Below are positions 1 to 6,950 of a DNA stretch of 51,399 bases, one piece after another. The notes beneath the pieces were generated by a model, which saw only the letters and a list, made by a program, of their open reading frames with translations, was not told where the DNA came from and searched no databases. Origin of the DNA: Nonomuraea zeae (GTDB lineage Bacteria > Actinomycetota > Actinomycetes > Streptosporangiales > Streptosporangiaceae). Position 1 is the stretch's first letter, and each line of letters opens with the position of its first letter. The translations under genes were made by a program, and so were the position numbers. The stretch covers positions 1-51,399 of the forward strand of contig NZ_VCKX01000055.1 in NCBI RefSeq assembly GCF_005889725.1. The letters are read 5' to 3'.

Positions 1-553
1 CCACCCGCACCTCCGCCACCCCGCCCGGCTCCTCTATGAGGGTGGCGCGGGCGAGCTGGGGGTCGAGCGTGACGATGTCGCCGTCGCGCAGCACGGTCGC
101 GGCGCGGGCCCGCGGATCGAGCGGCCGCCCGTTACGCCACAGCATCCCCGCGAGATCCCTCCGAAGCCCGCCACCAGACCCGCCACCAGACCCGCCGACG
201 GACCTGCCGTGACGGCCGCCGGGACCGCCGCCATTGCCCTCGCGGGGCCCGGCTCCGGGCCGGGGGCTGAAAGTGCCGTTGCGGCCGGTGGGGTCGTCAG
301 CGGGGCCCTGCCCCATGCCGGTGCGTTCGGGCCTGCGCGGACGGGGCACGCGGGGCGCGGGCGGCTCGTCGAAGGGCACGTCGGCGGCCGACAGACCGTA
401 GGGCGCACGTGCCCTGGGCAGCCGGACGACCTTGGCCAACGGCCCGCGATCGCTGAGCGCCTCGCCCACCGCCGCCACTGTGGCGCCGTCGTCACCGTCG
501 ATCACGACGTCACGGCTGCCCTGCCCGCCGAGCACGGTGAGCATGATCCGCAT
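1..553 (-). CDS. N-terminal part of an FtsK/SpoIIIE-like protein (partial)
   Basis: The gene enters from the left edge; only the first 184 codons are seen, so the ATPase core is outside the window. The ATG at 553 is chosen because AGGAG lies 8 bases upstream. The start MRIMLTVLGGQGSRDVVIDG followed by a repeat-poor region, an Arg/Pro-rich stretch and a Gly-Ser linker (about residues 115-130) resembles the small beta-rich N-terminal domain in front of FHA and FtsK/SpoIIIE domains of large actinobacterial ATPases. That assignment rests on the first 40 residues only. It is divergent from the Tad operon across a 407-base gap. It could instead be another FHA-type protein. Confidence 0.5.
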   Translation of the reverse strand, partial: MRIMLTVLGGQGSRDVVIDGDDGATVAAVGEALSDRGPLAKVVRLPRARAPYGLSAADVPFDEPPAPRVPRPRRPERTGMGQGPADDPTGRNGTFSPRPGAGPREGNGGGPGGRHGRSVGGSGGGSGGGLRRDLAGMLWRNGRPLDPRARAATVLRDGDIVTLDPQLARATLIEEPGGVAEVRV

Positions 554-960
554 GGTGCAGTCTCCTAGCTCGACCTCGGGCCGCCCAAGGTAGCGCCCGA
601 AGCGAGGCTAGGCCCGTGGGATGACGGCAATGGCATGGCAAGCCGCCGCTGTGGACGACGGAGGGTTGGGGCTCCGGCTGCCTGTGGACAACCCGGCGCA
701 CGCCCCGGACCAGGCTGGAGGGATTTGGTGGCATAAATGACCACAAGATCGTAATTAGAGTGACTCATGTGAATAAAGTGGCGACTAGCCGGAAAAGGCG
801 GGTTCCGTCAACTTGGTAGAAACAATAAGCATCGATTATTTCCAGTTGACATCCTGCCACCTGCGAAACGAGCATGGGTCCTCGCATTCCGCCACCGCCG
901 CCCCGATCAACCGCACATAATGGCGGGAATTCCCCAATTCACAATGGGAGCCCCCCACCC
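554..960. other. 407-base divergent intergenic region, AT-rich core
   Basis: No gene is supported here. Bases about 729-860 are clearly richer in A and T than the surroundings, as expected for a divergent promoter region upstream of the pilus operon. A TTGACA hexamer sits at 846-851 on the plus strand, but no convincing -10 follows at 17 bases; GAGCAT at 870-875 is the nearest candidate. An open frame runs from 874 into the SAF gene, but its first 29 residues are proline-rich and unlike protein. Confidence 0.5.
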
Positions 961-1629
961 ATGAGGACCAGTGAAAAGCCTGCCGCCAACGCGGCGGCGG
1001 GGTTGTCCGGCCCGGCCTCGCGCAAACTCCCCGTGCCACCCCGAGAGCGCAAGCCGGCCCTCGCCGCGCTCGCGGTCCTGCTCATACTCGGCGGCGCCCT
1101 GGCCACGACCCTGCTCGTGCTGCGCAGCGGCGACCGCGTCTCCGCCATCCGCATCACCCAGCAGGTCGGCGCGGGTCAGAAGTTCACCGAGGACGTGCTG
1201 GAAGAGGTCAAGATCGCCGGCGCCGGCATCGAATACGTGAGCTGGTCCCAGCGCGGGCGGGTGCTCAGCAGCTTCGCGGCCGTCACCATCCTCCCCGGCA
1301 CGCTCCTGACGAGTGAGATGGGCGTGGCGGCCAGCAAAGAACTGGGTCCGGGAAAGGCCACCGTCGGACTCTCGCTCAAGGCGGGCCAAATGCCCGCAGG
1401 CGTGGAAAAGGGGGACCGCGTACAGGTGATATTCGTACCGACCCGGTCGAGCCAGGGGCAAAGCCGCGTGCTCGCGGAGAGTGCGCTCGTGTTCGCCGTG
1501 GGCAGCGGCTCCAGAACGGGAAATTCCGGCCAGATCACGGTGATCGTGGATTCGTCGGCCTCGCCGGAAATAGTGGCCTTCGCCTCCAGCGGAGAAATCG
1601 CGGTGGCCGAGCTTCCGGGGGCACGCTGA
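961..1629 (+). CDS. SAF-domain protein, CpaB/RcpC-like pilus assembly factor
   Basis: 222 residues. A cytosolic N-terminal tail of about 36 residues is followed by one membrane segment (about residues 37-58, ALAALAVLLILGGALATTLL) and an outside SAF domain (about 60-215). CpaB/RcpC proteins carry SAF domains and act at the outer face of Tad secretion machines; in Gram-positive actinobacteria the partner secretin is absent, so the exact role is unknown. ATG 961 is preferred over an upstream in-frame start at 874 because GGGAG lies about 10 bases before it and the earlier part is low-complexity. It is the first gene of the operon; the next starts 1 base after the stop. Confidence 0.75.
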   Translation: MRTSEKPAANAAAGLSGPASRKLPVPPRERKPALAALAVLLILGGALATTLLVLRSGDRVSAIRITQQVGAGQKFTEDVLEEVKIAGAGIEYVSWSQRGRVLSSFAAVTILPGTLLTSEMGVAASKELGPGKATVGLSLKAGQMPAGVEKGDRVQVIFVPTRSSQGQSRVLAESALVFAVGSGSRTGNSGQITVIVDSSASPEIVAFASSGEIAVAELPGAR

Positions 1630-1630
1630 C

Positions 1631-2347
1631 GTGGCGCTGATCGTACTGGCCGCCGACAAGGGCGCGCCGGGCGTGACCACCGCGGCGACGGCCCTGGCCG
1701 CGGTCTGGCCGCGGCCCGTGCTGCTGGCCGAATGCGACCCGGCGGGCGGCGACCTGGCCTACCGGCTGCCCGCCCCCGGCGGGGGCGTGCTCAACCCGGG
1801 CAAGGGCCTGCTCACCCTCGGCGCCACGGCCCGGCGCGGCCTGGAGCCCGCGCAGATCCACCAGCACACGCAGAAGATCATCGGCGGGCTCGACGTGCTG
1901 GCCGGGCTCACCCACGGCGAGCAGGCCGCCGGGCTCACGTGGATGTGGGGCCCGCTGGGCAGGGCGCTGGCCGCGATCCCGAACGCGGACGTGATCGCCG
2001 ACTGCGGCCGGCTCGGCGCGCACCCGCAGCTCGGTGACCTGATCGCGGAGGCCGAGCAGGTCGTGCTGCTCACCAGGGCGACCCTCGACCACGTCGCCCA
2101 CCTTCGCGAACGCCTCCAGATCACCAAGGCGCACGGCGTCGTCGTGATCGCCGACCCGCGCAACTACCGCGCCTCGATCGACGATGTACGCAGGATCGTC
2201 GGCCCGAGCGTCCAGTTCGTGCACGGGCTCGCGTGCGACATCAAGGGCGCCGAGCTCCTGCGCGGCCAGTGGGGCGGACGCCTGGACCGCTCGCTCCTCA
2301 TCCGTACGGCGCGAGACCTGGCGGCGAGGCTGGTGAGTCACCGATGA
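1631..2347 (+). CDS. TadZ/CpaE-like ParA/MinD-family protein with degenerate P-loop
   Basis: 238 residues, GTG start 1 base after the previous stop. The N-terminus MALIVLAADKGAPGVTT aligns with the deviant Walker A of MinD/ParA proteins (KGGxGKT/S); the signature lysine is kept but the P-loop lysine is replaced by valine. A Walker A' like region (LLAECDPAGGDLAYRL) follows at about residues 34-49. In Tad systems TadZ/CpaE localises the secretion machine to the pole. The missing lysine suggests weak or no ATP hydrolysis. Its stop overlaps the tadA start by four bases (ATGA), so the genes are translationally coupled. Confidence 0.75.
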   Translation: MALIVLAADKGAPGVTTAATALAAVWPRPVLLAECDPAGGDLAYRLPAPGGGVLNPGKGLLTLGATARRGLEPAQIHQHTQKIIGGLDVLAGLTHGEQAAGLTWMWGPLGRALAAIPNADVIADCGRLGAHPQLGDLIAEAEQVVLLTRATLDHVAHLRERLQITKAHGVVVIADPRNYRASIDDVRRIVGPSVQFVHGLACDIKGAELLRGQWGGRLDRSLLIRTARDLAARLVSHR

Positions 2348-3639
2348 TCGACCACTCGCTCGTCAAGCGCTTCCGCCAGGACGTCGGCGACCGCCTGGCC
2401 CACCAGCGCCGCCTCGACCAGGCCAACGGCCTGCCCGCGATGACGGGGGAGGACGAGCGCCAGTTCGCCAGGGCGCTGATCTCCCAGGTGCTGGAGGACC
2501 ACGCCCGCAGCGAGATCGGCCTCGGCCGTACCCCGCCCACGGTCGAGGAGGAGGAGGCGCTCGCGGCCGGGATCCACGCCGCGCTGTTCGGCGTGGGCCG
2601 CCTCCAGCCGCTGCTCGACGACACCGAGGTCGAGAACATCGACATCAACGGCTGCGACAAGGTCTTCGTGAGCTACGCCGACGGCCAGGAGGTCATGCAG
2701 GACCCGGTCGCCGATTCCGACGACGAGCTGATCGAGCTGATCCAGATCCTGGCGGCGTACTCGGGGCTGTCGAGCCGGCCGTTCGACACCGCGAACCCCC
2801 AGCTCGACCTGCGCCTGCCCGACGGGTCCCGGCTGAGCGCCGTCATGGACGTCACGGTCAGGCCGGCCGTCTCGATCCGCCGTGCCCGCCTCGGCAAGGT
2901 CTTCATGTCCGATCTAGTGGGCAACGGCACGATAAGTCCGGACATTGGGCGGTTCTTGAGCGCGGCCGTCGCCGCCCGCAAGAATCTCATGATCGCCGGA
3001 TCCACCAACGCCGGCAAGACCACCCTGCTCAGGGCCCTGGCCAACGAGATCGCGCCCAGCGAGCGCCTCATCACCGTCGAACGCGCCTTGGAGCTCGGCC
3101 TCGACCAGTTCCCCGAGCTCCACCCCAACGTGGTCGCCTTCGAGCAGCGCCTGCCCAACTCCGAGGGCCAGGGCGAGATCTCCATGGCCGAGCTGGTCAG
3201 ACGCTCGCTCAGGATGAACCCCAGCCGCGTCATCGTCGGCGAGGTGCTCGGCGACGAGATCGTCACCATGCTCAACGCGATGACCCAGGGCAACGACGGC
3301 TCCCTGTCGACCATCCACGCCAACTCCAGCATGGAGGTCTTCAACCGCATCTCCACCTACGCCCTGCAGGCCAACGAGCGCCTGCCCATCGACGCCACCC
3401 ACATGCTCATCGCGGGCGCCATCGACTTCGTCGTCTTCATCGAGAAGCGCAACGACTATCACGTCGGCGGCACCCTGCGCCGCTACGTCTCCAGCATCCG
3501 CGAGGTCAACGGCTGCGACGGCCGCGTCCTGTCGAGCGAGGTGTTCACGCCGGGTCCCGACGGCACGGCCGTCCCGCACGCGCCGGTCTCCTGCCTCGAA
3601 GAGCTCGCCGCCCACGGCTACAACCCGGGAGGCTGGTGA
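2344..3639 (+). CDS. tadA: TadA/CpaF secretion ATPase
   Basis: 431 residues, usual for the TadA/VirB11-type ATPase family that powers Flp pilus assembly at the cytoplasmic membrane. Walker A is GSTNAGKTT (about residue 220). RVIVGEVLGDEIVTML at about 297-312 is the Walker B/Asp box region. The family histidine box is represented by DGSLSTIHANSS at about 318-329. The ATG at 2344 gives a four-base overlap with the preceding gene; an in-frame upstream extension to 2233 would run inside that gene and is rejected. The following gene begins 3 bases after the stop. Confidence 0.93.
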   Translation: MIDHSLVKRFRQDVGDRLAHQRRLDQANGLPAMTGEDERQFARALISQVLEDHARSEIGLGRTPPTVEEEEALAAGIHAALFGVGRLQPLLDDTEVENIDINGCDKVFVSYADGQEVMQDPVADSDDELIELIQILAAYSGLSSRPFDTANPQLDLRLPDGSRLSAVMDVTVRPAVSIRRARLGKVFMSDLVGNGTISPDIGRFLSAAVAARKNLMIAGSTNAGKTTLLRALANEIAPSERLITVERALELGLDQFPELHPNVVAFEQRLPNSEGQGEISMAELVRRSLRMNPSRVIVGEVLGDEIVTMLNAMTQGNDGSLSTIHANSSMEVFNRISTYALQANERLPIDATHMLIAGAIDFVVFIEKRNDYHVGGTLRRYVSSIREVNGCDGRVLSSEVFTPGPDGTAVPHAPVSCLEELAAHGYNPGGW

Positions 3640-3642
3640 CGG

Positions 3643-4491
3643 ATGCCGCTCACCTTCGACCCGCTGGCGATGCTGGCGGGAGCCCTGGCCGGCGGCGGCC
3701 TGTTCCTGTTCTGCATGGCCCTGTACGGCCTGCGCCCCCGCCCGTCCAAGCCCAAGCGCAACCTGGTCAAGATGCTGACCACGCGCACCGCGATAGCCGC
3801 GGTGACCGCCACCATGGTGCTGATCGTGACCGGCTGGCCGGTCATGGCGGTGGGGACGGTGCTGCTCGTGTTCGCCTGGCGCGGGCTGTCGGGCGGCGCG
3901 GGCGAGGAACGCGCGGCGATGCACCGGCTCGAAGGGCTCGCGGCCTGGACGGAGTCGCTGCGCGACACGATCGCCGGCGCGGCCGGCCTCGAACAGGCCA
4001 TCCCGTCCTCCATCAGGGCCGCCGCCCCCATGCTCAGACCCCACCTCCGCGCCATGATCGACCGGCTGCACACCAGGATGGCGCTGCCCGAGGCGCTCGC
4101 GCTGTTCGCCGACGAGCTCGACGACCCCTCGGCCGACCTGGTCATCGCCGCGCTGATACTCAACTCCAGGCTGCGCGGCCCCGGGCTGCGCGACGTGCTG
4201 GGCGCGCTGGCCGTCTCCGCCCGCGAGGAGCTCGACATGCGCCGCCGCGTCGAGGCGGAACGCCGCGCCACCAGGCGCAGCGTCCAGATCGTCGTGGGCA
4301 CCGCGCTGGCCTTCGCCGCGATCCTCGTCGTGTTCAACCCCGACTACGTCAAGGAATACGGCTCCGTGCTCGGCCAGGCCGTCCTGGTGGTCGTGGCCGG
4401 GCTGTTCGGCGCGGGGTTCGCCTGGATGCGGCGGCTGGCCAGGTTCGACAAGCCGACGCGGCTGCTCATGGGAGGAGGCGGCGATGGTTGA
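3643..4491 (+). CDS. tadB: TadB-like membrane protein (T2SS F family)
   Basis: 282 residues. Membrane segments near the N-terminus (about 8-28 and 48-82) and two near the C-terminus (about 225-262) bracket a cytosolic F-domain (about 100-215), including FADELDDPSADLVIAALILN. TadB and TadC form the inner-membrane platform that the TadA ATPase drives. It starts 3 bases after tadA and overlaps tadC by eight bases. Confidence 0.88.
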   Translation: MPLTFDPLAMLAGALAGGGLFLFCMALYGLRPRPSKPKRNLVKMLTTRTAIAAVTATMVLIVTGWPVMAVGTVLLVFAWRGLSGGAGEERAAMHRLEGLAAWTESLRDTIAGAAGLEQAIPSSIRAAAPMLRPHLRAMIDRLHTRMALPEALALFADELDDPSADLVIAALILNSRLRGPGLRDVLGALAVSAREELDMRRRVEAERRATRRSVQIVVGTALAFAAILVVFNPDYVKEYGSVLGQAVLVVVAGLFGAGFAWMRRLARFDKPTRLLMGGGGDG

Positions 4492-5404
4492 GGGCGCGCT
4501 GGCCGGCGCCGTTCTGGGGCTCGGTCTGCTCGTACTGCTGAAGGCGCTCTTCCCGGCCCGCCCGGGGCTGGTGGCGCGGCTGCTCGCGCTCGACTCCGTG
4601 CGCGAGGACGCGGGCGCGCCCCGCATCCAGCTCCTGCTGCCGGAAGAGGAGGTCAGCGCGTTCCGCCGCAGTCTCGGCGTCCGCCTGGCCCGCGTGTACG
4701 GCGCCCGCGGCTGGGAGGTCAGATCCGTCAAAGCGGACCTGGCGCTCGTCGGCCGCTCGTTCGAGGCGTTCCTCGCGACCAAGGTGCTGCTGGCCGCCAG
4801 CGGCCTGCTCGCCTTCCCGCTGCTGCTGGGCTGGCTGGTGCTCATGGAGTGGGGCACCTCGCTCGCCATCCCGTTCTGGGCCGCGGTGCTCTCGGCGCTG
4901 CTGTTCTTCTTCCTGCCCGATCTGCAGGTGAAGAAGGAGGCCGCGGCCAGGCGGCGCGACTTCAGGCATGTCGTGGGCGCGTTCCTCGACCTCGTCTCCA
5001 TGAACCTGGCCGGCGGACGCGGCGTGCCCGAGGCCCTGATGATGGCCGTCTCTGTGAGCGGCGAGCAGCCCAACTGGGCGATGGGCCGCATCCGCGACGC
5101 GCTGCGCGGCGCCAGGATCGTCGGCATCACCCCATGGCAGGCGCTCGGCCAGCTCGGCGAGGAGATCAACGTCGATGAGCTGCGCGACCTGTCCGCCGCG
5201 CTCGGCCTGGTGGCCGACGACGGCGCCAAAGTACGCGCCTCGCTGACGGCCAGAGCCGCCACGTTGCGCCGCCGCGAGCTGGCGGAGATCGAGGGGCGGG
5301 CGGGCGAGCGGTCACAGTCGATGCTCGTGGCCCAGCTCCTCCTCTGTGCCGGATTCGTGATCTTTCTCAGTTTCCCCGCCGCTATGAAGATGTTGGGTGC
5401 CTGA
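4484..5404 (+). CDS. tadC: TadC-like membrane protein (T2SS F family)
   Basis: 306 residues. A short N-terminal membrane segment (about 5-21), a hydrophobic pair at about 102-150, the F-domain (about 165-275, with the family pattern FLDLVSMNLAGGRGVPEAL) and a last membrane segment (about 283-300) match TadC. It is the second half of the pilus assembly platform. GGAGGAGG is 4-11 bases before the ATG. The stop and the next start share one base, so flp follows immediately. Confidence 0.88.
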   Translation: MVEGALAGAVLGLGLLVLLKALFPARPGLVARLLALDSVREDAGAPRIQLLLPEEEVSAFRRSLGVRLARVYGARGWEVRSVKADLALVGRSFEAFLATKVLLAASGLLAFPLLLGWLVLMEWGTSLAIPFWAAVLSALLFFFLPDLQVKKEAAARRRDFRHVVGAFLDLVSMNLAGGRGVPEALMMAVSVSGEQPNWAMGRIRDALRGARIVGITPWQALGQLGEEINVDELRDLSAALGLVADDGAKVRASLTARAATLRRRELAEIEGRAGERSQSMLVAQLLLCAGFVIFLSFPAAMKMLGA

Positions 5405-5634
5405 TGAACCATCCCTGGATCATTTACCTCACCGCCTACCTGAGCGTGCGCGTCCACCGCGCCCGTACCGCGCCCACCAGGGGCGCCTCCGCCGTCGAAT
5501 GGGTGATCATCACCGCCATCATCGCCGGCGTCGCGCTCGGCCTGGCCACCCTGATCAAGACGCTGGTCGAGCAGAAACAGGAAGAGATCACCGGAGGCTT
5601 CAACGGCGGCGGCGATGCCGGCACCGAGCCCTGA
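5404..5634 (+). CDS. flp: Flp-type pilin
   Basis: 76 residues. A basic leader ends in RG, followed by ASAVEWVIITAIIAGVALGL. A glycine before the cleavage site and glutamate at +5 of the mature protein are the class IV prepilin signature, and the hydrophobic helix runs directly from it. This would be the major pilin polymerised by the TadA/B/C machine. The mature protein would be about 48 residues, typical of Flp. No prepilin peptidase (TadV/CpaA) is visible in the window, so it must be encoded elsewhere. Confidence 0.85.
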   Translation: MNHPWIIYLTAYLSVRVHRARTAPTRGASAVEWVIITAIIAGVALGLATLIKTLVEQKQEEITGGFNGGGDAGTEP

Positions 5635-6079
5635 TCGGCCCCGTCGGGTGCGCGGCCGGCCGAAAGAGGGCGAGCGCGGCGTGACGGTGATCGAGCTGGC
5701 CCTGCTCATGCCGGTCATCCTCGCCGTCTCGCTGCTCATCGTGCAGGTGGCGCTCTGGTTCCACGGCCGCCAGGTCGCGGAGGCGGCGGCGCAGGAGGGC
5801 GCGCGCGTGGCCAGGGCGGCCGCGTTCGACTCGGGTGGCTGGGAGGGCGAGGCCACCGCGAAGGCCACCGAGATCGTCCGCGCCATCGGCCCGCGGCTGC
5901 TCGCCGACGCGACCGCCACGACGTCCGAGAAGGAGCCGGACGAGCGCTTCGTCACCGTGACCGGCAGCGCCGTACAGGTCATCCCCCTGCTGCCGGCGCT
6001 CACGTTCACGGTCAGCGCCACCGCGGGCGGGCCCGTCGAGTGCTTCCGCCCCGACAACGGAGGGGAGGACTGCGAATGA
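5615..6079 (+). CDS. tadE: TadE-like pseudopilin
   Basis: 154 residues. After a basic leader the protein shows RGVTVIELALLMPVILAVSL: glycine then glutamate at +5, the prepilin signature again, followed by one long hydrophobic helix. The C-terminal part (about 55-150) is an outside domain with alternating hydrophobics. Minor pilins of the TadE family prime or modulate Flp fibre assembly. The ATG at 5615 overlaps flp by 20 bases; GGAGG lies about 18 bases upstream, so a later start inside the basic leader is possible. Its stop overlaps the next start by four bases. Confidence 0.8.
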   Translation: MPAPSPDRPRRVRGRPKEGERGVTVIELALLMPVILAVSLLIVQVALWFHGRQVAEAAAQEGARVARAAAFDSGGWEGEATAKATEIVRAIGPRLLADATATTSEKEPDERFVTVTGSAVQVIPLLPALTFTVSATAGGPVECFRPDNGGEDCE

Positions 6080-6468
6080 GCGAGGCCGAGCGGGGCTCGA
6101 TGGCCGTGGAGACGGTGCTGCTGGCCCCGGTCTTCCTGCTGTTCCTGATGTTCCTCGCCGGTGCGGGAGTGATCGTCGAGTCGCAGGGGCGGGTCAACGG
6201 GGCGGCCCGGGACGCCGCCCGCGCCGCGTCGGTGCAACGCTCGCTCGACGACGCCGAGGCCGCGGCCGAGACCATCGCCACGGGCGCGCTGGAGGGCCAC
6301 TGCCAGTCCCCGTCGGTCTCCCTGGACCAGTCCGACTACGAGCAGGGCGGCCAGATCCACGCCGAGGTCACCTGCGAGCTGGACCTGGGCTTCCTCGGGT
6401 TCGGCGGCACGAAGCGGATGACCGGCACGGCGGTCGTGCCGATCGAGCAGTTCAGGAGAATCGAATGA
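6076..6468 (+). CDS. TadE/TadF-like pseudopilin
   Basis: 130 residues. The N-terminus SEAERGSMAVETVLLAPVFL has the glycine-to-glutamate +5 prepilin pattern and one hydrophobic helix. GRVNGAARDAARAAS after the helix is a common actinobacterial TadE-like segment. Two cysteines (in GHCQS and VTCEL) could form a disulfide in the outside domain. AGGGGAGG lies about 7 bases before the ATG at 6076, which fixes the start; an in-frame extension to 6040 would overlap tadE without need. Stop and next start overlap (ATGA). Confidence 0.8.
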   Translation: MSEAERGSMAVETVLLAPVFLLFLMFLAGAGVIVESQGRVNGAARDAARAASVQRSLDDAEAAAETIATGALEGHCQSPSVSLDQSDYEQGGQIHAEVTCELDLGFLGFGGTKRMTGTAVVPIEQFRRIE

Positions 6469-6881
6469 GGGCCGGCGAGCGGGGGTCCATGTCGGTGTTC
6501 ACCGTGCTGTTCTCCGTGGTCGTGTTCCTGCTGGCCGGGCTGCTGGTGGACGGGGGCTCGGCGATCAACGCCCGGCTGCGCGCCGCGGACGTGGCCGAGC
6601 AGGCCGCGCGGGCGGGTGCCGACCAGATCGACGTCGACCACCTCCGCGCGACGGGGCAGACCCGGCTGCTCGGCGACGATCAGGTGTGCGCCAGGGCCGA
6701 CGAGATCGTCCAGGCGCAGGGCGGCGATGACGTGAGCAGGGGAGAGTGCGCCGTCGGCCAGGGCCAGGCGCAGGTGACGGTGACCGTCACGGTGCGGTGG
6801 GAGGCGTTCTTCCTGAGCGCGATCGGGTTCCCTGGCTCCGAGATGACCGGCGAGGCGAGCGCCGCGCCCGAAGCGAGATAG
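6465..6881 (+). CDS. TadG-like membrane-anchored pilus protein
   Basis: 138 residues. The short leader RAGERGSMSVFTVLFSVVVFLL resembles the pseudopilins but has phenylalanine, not glutamate, at +5, so cleavage by the prepilin peptidase is doubtful. The pattern LVDGGSAINARLRAADVAEQAARAGADQID after the helix is the TadG-like N-terminal signature seen in actinobacterial pilus loci. It overlaps the preceding gene by four bases and ends 69 bases before the large LysM-BTAD gene. Likely a membrane-anchored accessory subunit. Confidence 0.75.
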   Translation: MRAGERGSMSVFTVLFSVVVFLLAGLLVDGGSAINARLRAADVAEQAARAGADQIDVDHLRATGQTRLLGDDQVCARADEIVQAQGGDDVSRGECAVGQGQAQVTVTVTVRWEAFFLSAIGFPGSEMTGEASAAPEAR

Positions 6882-6950
6882 ACCGAATCCCACCACTCGA
6901 TGGATGCGGGACGCACGAGACACCACGCTGGATCGGAGAAGGGAGAGGCG

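Noticed and set aside
2914..6360. Open frame of 1148 codons on the minus strand
   Set aside because: It lies opposite tadA to the TadE-like genes, is Arg/Gly/Ala-rich with no family motif, and arises from third-position GC bias.
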